A DNA stretch of 35,153 nt from NCBI GenBank assembly GCA_001552515.1, contig BCRI01000076.1, forward strand, positions 1-35,153. The letters are read 5' to 3'. This stretch comes from Sphaerimonospora mesophila NBRC 14179 = JCM 3151 (GTDB taxonomy: Bacteria; Actinomycetota; Actinomycetes; Streptosporangiales; Streptosporangiaceae). A model generated the notes under the pieces. That model had not been told where the DNA came from and searched no databases. It saw only the letters and a list, made by a program, of their open reading frames with translations. Made by a program: the position numbers and the translations under genes. Shown here piece by piece: positions 1 through 8,899 of the stretch. Position 1 is the stretch's first letter. Each line of letters opens with the position of its first letter.

Positions 1-159
1 GATGTCGTCCCCGCAACCGGCCACGGCCCCGTCGATGAGTAGCCCGGAGGTCTTGGCCCGTTCGATCTCGCGCCGCGCCTCGGCCATCATGTCCGGGTGG
101 ACCGCCGAATGTCCCACGAATCCCCCGGTGTCGGCCTTGATGATGCTCAACGTGATCAT
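1..159 (-). CDS. Fructose-1,6-bisphosphate aldolase/phosphatase, N-terminal part (cut by window start)
   Basis: The first 53 codons of a minus-strand gene lie at the window edge and the rest is outside. The peptide opens MITLSIIKADTGGFVGHSAV and closes with CGDDI. This matches the N-terminus of the bifunctional archaeal-type (class V) FBP aldolase/phosphatase, a gluconeogenic enzyme that condenses triose phosphates and dephosphorylates the FBP formed. In the family the metal and phosphate ligands near the N-terminus are Asp11, His18, Asp52 and Asp53. Here Asp10, His17, Asp51 and Asp52 keep that spacing with a one-residue offset. The ATG at 157-159 has a G-rich stretch (GGGGGCG) about 7 nt upstream. 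The family is common in archaea and deep-branching thermophilic bacteria and patchy in actinobacteria. Family assignment is firm; nothing can be said about the missing C-terminal part. Confidence 0.85.
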   Translation of the reverse strand, partial: MITLSIIKADTGGFVGHSAVHPDMMAEARREIERAKTSGLLIDGAVAGCGDDI

Positions 160-331
160 GGAGATCGCCCCCGTTATCCGTCTGCCGGACGCGACGGACC
201 CGCTCCTCCGGGATAGGACGGCAGAGCCCGGGGGCTCATTGCCTCAAGACAGCCGCCGGGACGTCACCCGCCGCTCCGCGTGGGAATTCTGTCCGGTCTG
301 TCTCCGTCGAAACTCCCCGGCGGGGGGATGA

Positions 332-356
332 ACCGCCGCGCCGGACATGCGGCGGT
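332..356 (-). terminator. Hairpin downstream of the deaminase gene
   Basis: ACCGCCGC (332-339) and GCGGCGGT (349-356) form a perfect 8-bp stem around a 9-nt loop. It lies about 60 bp beyond the stop codon of the minus-strand deaminase-like gene and has no clear U-tract. It is a plausible actinobacterial-type terminator, from structure only. The rest of 160-414 shows no convincing gene; it should hold the promoter of the FBP aldolase/phosphatase gene, but I cannot place it. Confidence 0.4.
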
Positions 357-414
357 GGGCGGAGGGGACTCCCACAGCTGCATGCCTCCGGCCGAATCGC
401 GGATCTCCGCTCGG

Positions 415-1194
415 TCAGGCCGTTTCCGCCCCGATTCTGGTGATCCATTTCTCGCAGTTCTTACAGGCTCCCCGCGACTCCCAGTGCGGCGTCTTCACGG
501 TCGGTTTGCCGGTCTTCTTGTTGATGACGGTGCCACCGGAGTTGAACGTCTCCGAATGGAAGACCAGAGAGTTCGCGGGGATCTGGGACGCCGATGTGAA
601 GTTGGACTTGTGCAGGTATTCGTTCATCACGTTGACCTCGCCGCACACGTCCGTCGGCCACTGGGCGACGGGACCGCTCCCGCCGAGCAGCTCGTACATG
701 ACGGGGTGGAGTGTGGGAGTGATGCGATTGCCCGTGCCGCTCTGACCGACGTAGACGTTTCCCGTCTCCAGGTCGACGAGCCCGGTGACCACCGTCCCCG
801 AAGTGCGGGCATGCTGGTTGCGGTATTTGACCGCCGCCTGCGCGGCTTTCTGCTTGAGCTGCCGCCGGCGCGCCTCCCGCTCCTTCGCTTCACGGGCCCG
901 ATCCAGCTTGGCCTGTTCCTGCAGGTAGTAGCACCAGGCGCCGTGGAGGGTCTCCTCCAGCTCTCCGATGAGGATGGTCCTGACCCTGGCCGGGTCGTCC
1001 GCCCACTCCAGGGCGTTCAGCCTCTTCGAGAGGAGTTCGACGTCGTCCTTGGACGGCAGGGAATTCCTGAGGGTCATCACGCCGTGGATGCCGTCGACCT
1101 CCAGCTTCCGCTCGCGGGCCCATGCCCTGAGCTTCTGAGGGTCGCTCGCCGAAGGCACCCATGTCGCCGCGTCCGGGGGTTTCGGTTCGGCCAT
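415..1194 (-). CDS. YwqJ-like deaminase-domain protein, toxin-like
   Basis: A 259-residue protein. Residues 1-90 are of unknown type. Residues 92-125 are a highly charged helix, probably coiled coil, rich in Arg, Lys, Glu and Ala. Residues 134-255 resemble the YwqJ-type nucleic-acid/nucleotide deaminase fold of bacterial polymorphic toxins. The zinc site is visible: Cys184-Gly-Glu186, with Glu as proton shuttle, and Cys244-x-x-Cys247. The GLVDLETGNVYVGQSG segment before it is a typical beta-hairpin entry to this fold. No signal peptide or WXG100/LXG-type trafficking domain is seen, so the export route, if any, is unclear. The ATG follows AAAGGCGGAAA. The next gene, divergent, encodes a secreted TNT-type NADase. 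No gene beside it looks like an immunity protein. The substrate cannot be deduced; deaminase family assignment is moderately sure. Confidence 0.65.
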   Translation of the reverse strand: MAEPKPPDAATWVPSASDPQKLRAWARERKLEVDGIHGVMTLRNSLPSKDDVELLSKRLNALEWADDPARVRTILIGELEETLHGAWCYYLQEQAKLDRAREAKEREARRRQLKQKAAQAAVKYRNQHARTSGTVVTGLVDLETGNVYVGQSGTGNRITPTLHPVMYELLGGSGPVAQWPTDVCGEVNVMNEYLHKSNFTSASQIPANSLVFHSETFNSGGTVINKKTGKPTVKTPHWESRGACKNCEKWITRIGAETA

Positions 1195-1597
1195 TTTCCG
1201 CCTTTCTCTCCACGGTCCGGCCGAAACATAATCGACGGGGATCTTTCGCAGCCGGACAGACGAACTGTACGTCCGATCAGAAGGAAAGAAAACAGCGAAA
1301 TCTGGTGCTCCAACACCGGTCCCCTATTGATCTTGCGTTCGCGACGCATGCCGGGATTCGATCGCCCCTGATCCGACAGACCCCCTCCGTTATCCGATAT
1401 CGGATTTCTCACGCTCTTTCCGCCTGAACCTCGCGCACTTTTTGCCGCTCCAGATAATTGGAGGTGATGCACCTTAAGACGGTCCGGGTACGCACGGATC
1501 GCATCGAGAATGATCAGCGGGTGATTCATACCGCCGATCCAGCAATTGATGCGAATATGTCCGACCACACACCCGTGCATCCTCTTCGGGAGAATTC
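1195..1597. promoter_or_regulatory. Divergent intergenic region between two toxin-like genes
   Basis: About 400 bp without a supported gene. It is visibly richer in A and T than its surroundings. It must carry the promoters of the minus-strand deaminase-like gene and the plus-strand TNT gene. A perfect 14-bp palindrome, ATCCGATATCGGAT, sits at 1392-1405 and could bind a dimeric regulator. I cannot assign -35/-10 boxes with confidence. The lower GC hints that the pair may have been acquired, but this is inference. Confidence 0.4.
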
Positions 1598-2365
1598 GTG
1601 CGCAATTTCTTGCGGCGTGGTCCACTGGTGGCGGCGCTCGCCCTGACCGCCGCGACCTTCGCCGTAGCACCGGCCCTGGCCTCCGACGACACCGACACGA
1701 GCTCCGGTGGGCTCGTCCAAGACGTGACGTCGTCGTCCAAGCCGGCCGATGGCCTCAGGTCCAGGGCGGCCGACGGCCGGAAAGCCGATGCGGTGGTCTG
1801 CGATCCGCCGTACGTGCTGGGAAATCCGGCCCTGGGGCCGGAACTCCTCCCGACGGAGGGCAATTTGGGCGAGATCGTACGCGGCTACACCCTGTACGGC
1901 GGCCTGCCTCCAACGGAGTTCCTCGCCCGATATTTCGACGAGAAGGGCAATTCCTACAACTACCCGCCTGATTTCGGCTTCGCCCACCCCGAGAAGTTCG
2001 GCAACGCCAAGCCGATCATCTATCCGAAGCTCCTTCCCATGGGATACCGGGTCGACCGGTTCGGCGGCGAGTCGGGGGCGTTCCTCTCTCCGCTCGGCAC
2101 GCCGTACTCGCAGCGGGCACTGCCGCCGAACAACCTCAACACCTTCTCCGGCGATCGCGCGCACCGGTGCAACTACCACGCCTACGAGGTGACCCGGCCG
2201 TTCGAGGTCGACGCGGGCCCCATCGCCGCGGCCTTCCAGCAGCCCGGCGAGGGGCTCCAGCTCCACACGCTCGCGAAGTACATCCCCGGAGCGCCCGCGA
2301 ACGACAAGGGCGAGGTGTCGATCGGCTGGCTGGCCGACAACGGCTACCTCAAGCGCCTGACCTGA
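1598..2365 (+). CDS. Secreted TNT-domain protein (NAD+ glycohydrolase type)
   Basis: A 255-residue protein with a Sec signal peptide: positively charged start, hydrophobic core at residues 8-25, likely cleavage after ALA (residue 28). Residues 30-65 are a low-complexity linker. Residues 66-255 form a TNT-type domain like the tuberculosis necrotizing toxin and the fungal surface NADase. Family landmarks are GYRVDRFGGESGAFLSPLG, the YSQRALPPNNLNTF stretch, YHAYEVTRPFEVDAGPIA, FQQPGEG and the terminal GYLKRL. The catalytic Arg and Gln map to Arg154 and Gln215. Cys68 and Cys191 could form a disulfide. Known relatives hydrolyse NAD+ to ADP-ribose and nicotinamide. The GTG start follows GGGAG by 5 nt. 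No TNT-immunity-like gene is adjacent, which suits an extracellular enzyme that the producer would not meet in its cytosol. Activity is inferred. Confidence 0.8.
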   Translation: MRNFLRRGPLVAALALTAATFAVAPALASDDTDTSSGGLVQDVTSSSKPADGLRSRAADGRKADAVVCDPPYVLGNPALGPELLPTEGNLGEIVRGYTLYGGLPPTEFLARYFDEKGNSYNYPPDFGFAHPEKFGNAKPIIYPKLLPMGYRVDRFGGESGAFLSPLGTPYSQRALPPNNLNTFSGDRAHRCNYHAYEVTRPFEVDAGPIAAAFQQPGEGLQLHTLAKYIPGAPANDKGEVSIGWLADNGYLKRLT

Positions 2366-2490
2366 ACCGCGCCCGGCCGGCCGTCCCCCGGTCTCCGAGG
2401 TGGCCGCACCTCTGTCGCAGCCGCCACGGCGGGTATGAGCCGTAGAGTGCGGCGGCACGGCCAGGTGATCCGTACGCCGTTGAGGGAGCG

Positions 2491-3681
2491 ATGGTGTATG
2501 ACACGGAGGTTGTCATCGTGGGCGCGGGGGCGGCCGGGCTCTCGCTCGCGTACCGGCTGGCCGCACCGCCGCCGGGGCGCCGTCCCCTCGATGTGACGCT
2601 CGTCGACGCACCACCCGGGCCGCTGCGGCCCCCGGAACGCACCTGGTGCTTCTGGGAGGAGCCGGGCGGTGAGTACGACGACGTGCTCACCGCCTCCTGG
2701 GAGCGGCTGCGGGTGCGCGGCCCCGACGGGGAACGCCTGGAGGGCGGCATCGATCCGCTGCGGTACAAGATGCTGCGCTCCGGGCCGTTCGAACGGCTGG
2801 TGCGCGAGCATACCTCGGGGGTGCGGCGGCTGGAGGCGGTCGTCGAAGCGATCACCGACCTGCCCCGGGGCGTCGAGGTGCACGGCACCACCGCCGAGGG
2901 CGCGCGTCTCCGGCTGCGGGGCAGGTGGGCGTTCGACTCGCGTCCGCCGCGCGCACTGCCGCCGGCTCGCACCACTCTGCTCCAGCATTTCCGGGGGTGG
3001 TTCGTCCGGACCACCCGGCCGGTGTTCGACCCGGCGGTGGCGGAGCTGATGGACTTCCGCACGCCGCGGCCCGCGACGGGGTTGTCGTTCGGTTACGTGC
3101 TGCCGCTGAGTGAGTGCGAGGCGCTCGTCGAGTACACCGAGTTCTCACCCACGGTGCTCGATGACGCGGGGTACGAGCGGGCGCTGCGGCACTACACGGG
3201 CGAGGTGCTCGGGCTGCCGGGCTTCGCGGTCACCGCCGCCGAGGGCGGCGTGATCCCGATGAGCGACGGGCGCTTTCCGCGTCGCGCCGGGGCCTCGGTG
3301 TTCCGCATAGGCGCCGCCGGAGGCGCGACGCGCCCGTCGACCGGCTACACCTTCGCCGCCGTGCAGCGGCAGACCCGGGCCGTCGCCCTCGCTCTCGGCG
3401 AGGGCCGCTGTCCGGCTCCGCCGCCCGCGCACTCCGCACGCGCCCGCGCGATGGACGCCGTGCTGCTGCGTGCCCTGGCCAGCGGTCGTGTGGACGGCGC
3501 GGGCCTCTTCACGCGGCTGTTCCGCGAGGTGCCGATGGAACGGCTGCTGCGTTTCCTCGACGGAGGCACGAGAATCCGTGAGGATGTGGCGATCGGGCTG
3601 CACACGCCGGTGCTGCCCATGCTGCGCACCGTCGCGGAACTCCCCTGGCTGCCCAGACGTACGACGGGGGCGGCGTCATGA
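2491..3681 (+). CDS. crtY: Lycopene beta-cyclase CrtY
   Basis: A 396-residue flavoprotein of the CrtY/CrtL lycopene cyclase family. It closes the beta-ionone rings of lycopene to give beta-carotene at the membrane. The N-terminal dinucleotide-binding motif is VVIVGAGAAGLSLAYRL (residues 7-23). Other family landmarks are RTWCFWEEP near residue 50, HFRGWFVRT near residue 165, FGYVLPLS near residue 199, the GVIPMSDG segment and IGAAGGATRPSTGYTF near residue 273. The length is normal. ATG at 2491 is preceded very closely by GAGGGAG; the GTG at 2494 is an equally possible start. The stop codon overlaps the crtU start by ATGA at 3678-3681, so the two are probably translationally coupled. The next gene and the convergent crtI-crtB operon complete the aromatic carotenoid pathway. 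Confidence 0.93.
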   Translation: MVYDTEVVIVGAGAAGLSLAYRLAAPPPGRRPLDVTLVDAPPGPLRPPERTWCFWEEPGGEYDDVLTASWERLRVRGPDGERLEGGIDPLRYKMLRSGPFERLVREHTSGVRRLEAVVEAITDLPRGVEVHGTTAEGARLRLRGRWAFDSRPPRALPPARTTLLQHFRGWFVRTTRPVFDPAVAELMDFRTPRPATGLSFGYVLPLSECEALVEYTEFSPTVLDDAGYERALRHYTGEVLGLPGFAVTAAEGGVIPMSDGRFPRRAGASVFRIGAAGGATRPSTGYTFAAVQRQTRAVALALGEGRCPAPPPAHSARARAMDAVLLRALASGRVDGAGLFTRLFREVPMERLLRFLDGGTRIREDVAIGLHTPVLPMLRTVAELPWLPRRTTGAAS

Positions 3682-5228
3682 GCCGGGCGAGGCCCGCCGT
3701 GCCCGGCCGTGACCGGCGGGCCCGCGTCCTCGAGGCGGCCCCCGGCCGTCCGCGTTGCGGCGACCCCGCTCCCCGGGTGGCGGTGATCGGCGGCGGGATC
3801 GCGGGGCTCGCGGCGGCCACCGGGCTCGCCGAGCGCGGCGCGGCCGTGACGCTGTACGAACGCGAGCAGAGCCTCGGCGGGCGCCTCGCGGGATGGCCGG
3901 TCACCCTGGCCGACGGCTCGGCGGCCACCATGACCCGCGGCTTCCACGCCTTCTTCCGCCAGTACTACAACCTCCGTGAACTGCTGCGCCGGGCCGATCC
4001 GGCGCTGGGCATGCTCACCGGCCTGCCGGACTATCCGCTGCGCGGCGCCGACGGCAGGTGCGACGGCTTCGCCCGCGTACCACGCACTCCGCCCTGGAAC
4101 GCGCTGGGCTTCCTCGCCCTCAGCCCGTCCTTCGGACTGCGTGATCTGGCCGGGCTGAACGCGCGCGCCGCGCTGCCGCTGCTCGATGTTCGCGTGCCAC
4201 AGGTGTACGAGAGACTCGACGGCGTCAGTGCGCACGACCTGCTGGATCGGATCCGCTTCCCGGAGGCGGCGCGGCACCTGGCGTTCGAGGTGTTCTCGCG
4301 CAGTTTCTTCGCCGACCCCCGGGAACTGTCGGCGGCCGAACTGGCCCTGATGTTCCACGTCTACTTTCTCGGCTCGGCCGAAGGGCTGCTCTTCGACGTT
4401 CCCGGCGAGCCGTTCCCGCGTGCGCTGTGGGAACCCCTCGCCGCGTATCTCACCCGGCACGGCGTCGCTCTGCGCACCTCGACGGCGGTGCGATCGCTGG
4501 AGCCGCTGCCACGGGGCGGGTTCGCCGTGCACACCGCCCATGCGGCCGAGCACCACGACGCCGTGATCCTGGCGCTCGACACGGAGGGCCTGCGCGGGGT
4601 GGTCGCGGCCTCGCCGAGGCTCGGCGACAGCGGATGGCGCGAGCGCGTCCGACGGCTGCGCACCGCGCCCGCGTTCCTGGTCTCACGGCTCTGGCTCGAC
4701 CACCCGGTCGCGGCCGGCCGCCCCGGATTCCTGGGAACCAGCGGGTACGGCCCCCTCGACAACGTCAGCGTGCTGGAGCGCTGGGAGGGCGAGGCCGCAC
4801 GCTGGGCCGCGGGAACCGGCGGATCGGTGGTGGAACTGCACGCCTACTCGATCGACGCCGAAGCCGACAGGCGGGCCGTACAGCACCGGCTGCTGGAAGG
4901 TCTGCACGCGGTGTACCCGGAGACGCGCGCGGCCGGGATCCTCGACGAGCGGCACGAGTGGCGCGCGGACTGCCCGCTGTTCCCGGTGGGCGGCTACCAC
5001 GACCGGCCCACCGTACGGACCCCCGACCCGGCCGTGCTGGTCGCGGGCGACCTGGTGCGCACCGGCCTGCCCGTCGCCCTGATGGAGCGCGCCGCCACGA
5101 CGGGCTTTCTCGCCGCGAACGCCCTGCTCCGGCGGTGGGGCGTCCGGGGTCACACGCTGTGGACGGTGCCGAGGCGGGGACGGTCCGCCCTCCTGCGCGC
5201 CCTGGCCCGGCTGAGCCGTACGTGCTGA
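3678..5228 (+). CDS. crtU: Carotene desaturase/methyltransferase CrtU (aromatic ring formation)
   Basis: A 516-residue FAD-dependent enzyme of the CrtU/CruE group. Streptomyces griseus CrtU converts beta-carotene to isorenieratene by desaturating the beta-ionone ring and shifting a methyl group. The nucleotide-binding motif VAVIGGGIAGLAAATGLAERG is at residues 34-54, followed by SLGGRLAGW (65-73). The segment GFHAFFRQYYNLR (88-100) is characteristic of this subfamily and absent from plain phytoene desaturases. The C-terminal FAD segment VLVAGDLVRTGLPVALMERA lies near residues 453-472. Residues 1-32 are a weakly conserved leader, so a slightly later start is possible, but the ATGA overlap with crtY supports ATG at 3678. 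It faces the crtB gene convergently. Function is assigned by family and context. Confidence 0.9.
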   Translation: MSRARPAVPGRDRRARVLEAAPGRPRCGDPAPRVAVIGGGIAGLAAATGLAERGAAVTLYEREQSLGGRLAGWPVTLADGSAATMTRGFHAFFRQYYNLRELLRRADPALGMLTGLPDYPLRGADGRCDGFARVPRTPPWNALGFLALSPSFGLRDLAGLNARAALPLLDVRVPQVYERLDGVSAHDLLDRIRFPEAARHLAFEVFSRSFFADPRELSAAELALMFHVYFLGSAEGLLFDVPGEPFPRALWEPLAAYLTRHGVALRTSTAVRSLEPLPRGGFAVHTAHAAEHHDAVILALDTEGLRGVVAASPRLGDSGWRERVRRLRTAPAFLVSRLWLDHPVAAGRPGFLGTSGYGPLDNVSVLERWEGEAARWAAGTGGSVVELHAYSIDAEADRRAVQHRLLEGLHAVYPETRAAGILDERHEWRADCPLFPVGGYHDRPTVRTPDPAVLVAGDLVRTGLPVALMERAATTGFLAANALLRRWGVRGHTLWTVPRRGRSALLRALARLSRTC

Positions 5229-5237
5229 GGCGGCCGC

Positions 5238-5260
5238 GCTGAGCCGTACACGGCGTCAGC
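5238..5260. terminator. Hairpin at the convergent crtU / crtB end
   Basis: GCTGAGCCGT and CGGCGTCAGC can pair into a stem with a one-base bulge and short loop. It lies between the two convergent carotenoid gene pairs and overlaps the crtB stop codon. A direct repeat of GCTGAGCCGTAC occurs once in the crtU 3' end and again here. It could terminate transcription from either side. Evidence is structural only. Confidence 0.35.
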
Positions 5261-7193
5261 CCGGGAAGCGGCCCGTGCTGCGCAACGCCCAGCGGCGCTC
5301 GGCGTAGGCCAGGTCGTCGCGCCACAAGCGGCCGGCCGCCGCCCGCAGCAGCGGGCGCAGCAGCGGCGCCATCGCACGGGCCACGGTGAAGCCCGGGCGG
5401 TCGGAGACGGCGATCACCGCCTCGACGACCGCGGTGCGCGGGGTGGCCGCGCCGGGCGGGCTCAGCGGCGTGGCGTGCGTCTCCACCACCGACCCGCGGC
5501 CCTCCCCCTCGGTGATGCGCATCAGGACCGAGCGCGGACCTGGGGCGGTGAAGACGGCCCTGACCGGGACCACCACGCGGCCCGCGACCTTGAAGGACAC
5601 CTCCACGGCGATGCCGTCGTCGCCGTCGGCGGCCCCGCCCCCGTCCGCCGCGGCGTCCAGCACGGTGAGGTCGACGAAGGAGTACGGGTGCAGCCACCCG
5701 CCGTGCCACGGGTCGAGACGGTTGGCGACGACGTCCTCCGGTTCGCACCGGCCGACGCCGGTGTAAACGGCGTTCACCGCGCCGAGGAGGCTCGGCCGGG
5801 TGGGCACCGGGGGCCGCTCCGTCGGTTCCTCGCCGCCGACGTGGTCCAGGCGCACCCACATCAGCACCCCGTCGTCGTAGGCGGGGATCGGCTCCCATCC
5901 GGGCATCGGGTCACCGGTCAGGGCCAGCCCGTGCCAGTGGCAGATCAGCGTCCCGCACCGTACGCGGCCGTCCTTGAGCGGTGCGCCCAGATGCGGGCAC
6001 GCGCCGGGGCCGGCACGCAGCGCTTCTTCGGCGTCGCGCCAGAGCACGAGTTCGGTCCCCGCCACCGTGCGACCCAGCGGCCGGTCCCGGCGCAGGTCGC
6101 GGGTGGCTCCCACGGCGTACCAGTTGCCGGATGGGCGCATCTGCGCGCGCTTGACCGCCCCGTCGATGCGACCCGGTCTCGCCTGACGCCAGGTGGGCGC
6201 CTGCTCCTCCCAGGGCACGGGCACGCGACGCAGACGCAGCGGCAGCCGGCTCCGGCCGCCGGCCCCTGCGCGAGCCGCCGTGACCTGGGCCAGACCGTTG
6301 AGCGCCACAGCCGCCCGGCGGGTGCGCGGCACGACGGCCCTGGTGTGCACCACCGCGTATCCGCCGGCCTCGACGGCCCGGAGAATGTCGCGGTAGAGGA
6401 TGAAGGCGGTGCGGATGCAGGGACGCGAGAGCGGGTCGAGCATGGCGATGCCGGGGGCCGCCTGCCGGTACACGCCGCGGGTCAGGTCGGCGGCCGCCCG
6501 GAGGGCCCGGGTGATCCGGGCGTCGTGGCCGCCGGTCCGCCTGCTCCACACCAGCAGCTCCCGGTCGACGCCGTGCGCGGTGAGCAGATCGGCCGGAAGG
6601 TAGACGCGGCCCCGGTCGAGATCCTCACCGACGTCTCGCAGGAAGTTGGTCAGCTGGAAGGCCATGCCCAGCGCGGCCGCGTGCGGGGCCGCCTCCTCGG
6701 GTGGGGTCACGGTGCCGAGGACGGGCAGCATCTGCAGCCCGATGACGGCCGCGGAACCATGCATATAACGGCACAGATCAGCGTAGGTAGGGTAATCCGT
6801 GACCTCCAGGTCGGCGAGCATCGAGTCCAGGAAGTCGTCGAAGTGCGTGGCGTCGATGGCGTACCGGTGGGCGGTGTCGGCGAGCGCCGCCACGACCGGC
6901 TTCCCGTGATGACCGTCACCGCGCAGCGCGGCGTGCAGGTCTTCCCGTAGTGCCCGCAGCGCCGCCGCGCGCTCTTCGACGCCGGCCTCGCTGCCGAGAT
7001 CGTCGACGATGTCGTCCGCCCAGCGGGCGAATCCGTACAACGCGTGCACGGCCGGCCTGCGTTCGATGGGCAGCAGCCGGGTGGCCAGGAAGTAGGTCTT
7101 GCCGTGCCGGGCGTTGATCCGGCGGCAGCGCTCGTAGGCCGCGCGCAGATCGGGATCGGCGATGCCCGCCGCGTCGAGTTCACGGGCGCTCAC
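5256..7193 (-). CDS. crtB: Phytoene synthase CrtB fused to a Rieske [2Fe-2S] domain
   Basis: One uninterrupted frame of 645 residues joins two proteins usually separate. Residues 1-300 are phytoene synthase, which condenses two GGPP to phytoene. The Asp-rich motif is ADDIVDD (59-65) and the second is [14 protein letters not shown] (187-200). After a short basic linker (305-325), residues 326-645 form a Rieske-type protein like the DUF5914 proteins encoded next to actinomycete isorenieratene genes. Its cluster ligands are Cys399-x-His401 and Cys418-x2-His421. The GTG at 7193 overlaps the crtI stop as GTGA and begins [10 protein letters not shown]; the frame stays open upstream to 7601, but that part overlaps crtI and reads as nonsense. 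No ATG/GTG start with a ribosome binding site is seen at the junction, so a true fusion is likely. The Rieske part may oxygenate or supply electrons to carotenoid steps; this is inference. Confidence 0.88.
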   Translation of the reverse strand: MSARELDAAGIADPDLRAAYERCRRINARHGKTYFLATRLLPIERRPAVHALYGFARWADDIVDDLGSEAGVEERAAALRALREDLHAALRGDGHHGKPVVAALADTAHRYAIDATHFDDFLDSMLADLEVTDYPTYADLCRYMHGSAAVIGLQMLPVLGTVTPPEEAAPHAAALGMAFQLTNFLRDVGEDLDRGRVYLPADLLTAHGVDRELLVWSRRTGGHDARITRALRAAADLTRGVYRQAAPGIAMLDPLSRPCIRTAFILYRDILRAVEAGGYAVVHTRAVVPRTRRAAVALNGLAQVTAARAGAGGRSRLPLRLRRVPVPWEEQAPTWRQARPGRIDGAVKRAQMRPSGNWYAVGATRDLRRDRPLGRTVAGTELVLWRDAEEALRAGPGACPHLGAPLKDGRVRCGTLICHWHGLALTGDPMPGWEPIPAYDDGVLMWVRLDHVGGEEPTERPPVPTRPSLLGAVNAVYTGVGRCEPEDVVANRLDPWHGGWLHPYSFVDLTVLDAAADGGGAADGDDGIAVEVSFKVAGRVVVPVRAVFTAPGPRSVLMRITEGEGRGSVVETHATPLSPPGAATPRTAVVEAVIAVSDRPGFTVARAMAPLLRPLLRAAAGRLWRDDLAYAERRWALRSTGRFPG

Positions 7194-8728
7194 GGCGCGG
7201 ATCCCCCTGGTCGGACGGGAGAGGTGGCGGACAGGCGGCGCCGCCCGCCGTTCAACCCGGTGATGCGCGCGGCGGCGAGCCTCCCGGAGATCAGGACGGT
7301 GGGCACGCCGACGCCCGGCGTGGTGCCGCACCCGGCGAGGACCGCGTTGTCCGTGCCGCGCACCAGGTTGCGGGGGCGGAACGGCCCGGTCTGCGCGAAC
7401 GTGTGGGCGGCGGAGAAGGGAGTGCCGGCGGCGTGCCCCGCCGCGGCCCAGTCGGCCGGCGTCACCAGGCACTCCCGCTCGATGGCGTCGCCGATCCCGG
7501 CGAGGCCGCGCCGGTCGAGTTCGGCCAGCAGCCGGTCGCGGTAGCGTGGCCCGAGGTCGGACCATTCCCGCGCGCCCGGGCCGATGTCGGTGTTGGGACA
7601 CGGGGCCAGGATGTGGTGGACATGACGGCCGGGCGGCGCGAGCGAGGGATCGGTGGCCGTCGGCCGGGTGATGAGCAGCGAAGGATCCGTCATCAGGCCT
7701 CCGGTTCGGGTGAGTTCACGGAACGTGCCCTCCCATGCCGCGCCGAACGAGATGGTGTGATGCGCCAGTTCAGGCCAGGTGCGGTCGGTACCCGTATGCA
7801 GAATCATCGCCGACGGCGAGTAACGCAGCGGTAGCGGACGCCGGGGTCGGCGGCCAAGGAGGCGATAAGAGATGGGCAGGTCGGCGGTGAGCACCACGGC
7901 ATCGCAGGGAATCCGGTCCTGCTCGGTGATCACCGCGGTGATCCGCCGGCCCGCCCGCTCCAGCCGGGTCACGCCGTGCCCGTACCGGATCTCGGCTCCG
8001 GCGTCCCGCGCCGCGTCGGCCATCGCCCTCGGCAGGGCGTGCATGCCGCCGCGGGGGAAGTAGACCCCGGCGACCGTGTCCATGTAGGCGATGACCGCGT
8101 ACACGGCCAGCGCCCGGGCCGGCGCCAGGCCCGCGTACAGCGACTGGAAGGAGAACACCCGGCGCAACCGCTCGTCGGAGAGAAACCTGCCGATGCGCGC
8201 GTCCAGCCTGCCGAAGGCGCCGAGCGCCGCGAGGCGGGCCAGGTCGGGATGGAGAAGCTGCAGCGGCGAGTCGAAGTTCGCGTCGATGAAGCGGTGCATC
8301 TGGGCCCGGTACAGCCGCTCCAGCCAGGCGCGCAGGCACCGGTATCCGGCGGCTTCCCCCGGTCCGGCGAACCGCTCGACCTCTGCTTCCATCGCCGCCG
8401 CCTCCGTGTGCACGTCCAGGCTCGTGCCGTCCGCGAAACGCGCCCGGTAGGCGGGGTGAAGGCCGATGACCTCGAGGCGGTCGCGCAGCGACTGGCCGAC
8501 CGCGGCGAACGCCTCCTCGGCCAGATGCGGCATGGTCAGCACGGTGGGACCGGTGTCGATGTGGTAGCCGCCCAGCTCGATGCGGCCGGCCCGGCCGCCG
8601 GGCAGGCGGTCGCGTTCGACGATCGTCACGCGCCGGCCCGCGCCGAGCAGGTGGAGCGCGGCCGACAGCCCGGACAGCCCGGCCCCGACCACCACCACGT
8701 GGTCCGTACGGCCCGGCACGGTCCTCAT
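7190..8728 (-). CDS. crtI: Phytoene desaturase CrtI
   Basis: A 512-residue FAD-dependent enzyme that introduces double bonds into phytoene, normally giving lycopene. The Rossmann motif [17 protein letters not shown] is at residues 11-27, followed by [23 protein letters not shown]-like [14 protein letters not shown] follows near residue 56. The C-terminal carotenoid-binding/FAD segment [21 protein letters not shown] is intact. The ATG is preceded by GGGGATGCG. It is the first gene of the minus-strand operon and its stop overlaps the crtB start by 4 bp, so the two are probably co-translated. The window has no crtE gene, so the GGPP supply must be encoded elsewhere. The 171-bp region upstream, shared with a divergent small gene, should hold the promoter, but I cannot identify a light-response or other known operator in it. 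Confidence 0.93.
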   Translation of the reverse strand: MRTVPGRTDHVVVVGAGLSGLSAALHLLGAGRRVTIVERDRLPGGRAGRIELGGYHIDTGPTVLTMPHLAEEAFAAVGQSLRDRLEVIGLHPAYRARFADGTSLDVHTEAAAMEAEVERFAGPGEAAGYRCLRAWLERLYRAQMHRFIDANFDSPLQLLHPDLARLAALGAFGRLDARIGRFLSDERLRRVFSFQSLYAGLAPARALAVYAVIAYMDTVAGVYFPRGGMHALPRAMADAARDAGAEIRYGHGVTRLERAGRRITAVITEQDRIPCDAVVLTADLPISYRLLGRRPRRPLPLRYSPSAMILHTGTDRTWPELAHHTISFGAAWEGTFRELTRTGGLMTDPSLLITRPTATDPSLAPPGRHVHHILAPCPNTDIGPGAREWSDLGPRYRDRLLAELDRRGLAGIGDAIERECLVTPADWAAAGHAAGTPFSAAHTFAQTGPFRPRNLVRGTDNAVLAGCGTTPGVGVPTVLISGRLAAARITGLNGGRRRLSATSPVRPGGSAP

Positions 8729-8899
8729 CGCATCCCCTTCGTCACAGGCGGTTACTTCCCGTGACCGGGGCGGCGGAATCGAGGAGCCGGACGTCGCGGC
8801 GGTACTACTCCACCGATCCCGCTATGTGGCGCATTGTCCGGATTGTGCCATTTGTTCGGGGGTAGCCCCAAGGAGACACATTCACATCAGGAGGATCGG

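Noticed and set aside
280-1371. A 363-residue plus-strand open frame opposite the deaminase gene.
   Set aside because: The minus strand carries the zinc-site motifs and a ribosome binding site; the plus frame has neither.
7194-7601. N-terminal extension of the CrtB-Rieske frame.
   Set aside because: It overlaps crtI, is Arg-rich without family likeness, and the GTGA overlap gives a good start at 7193.
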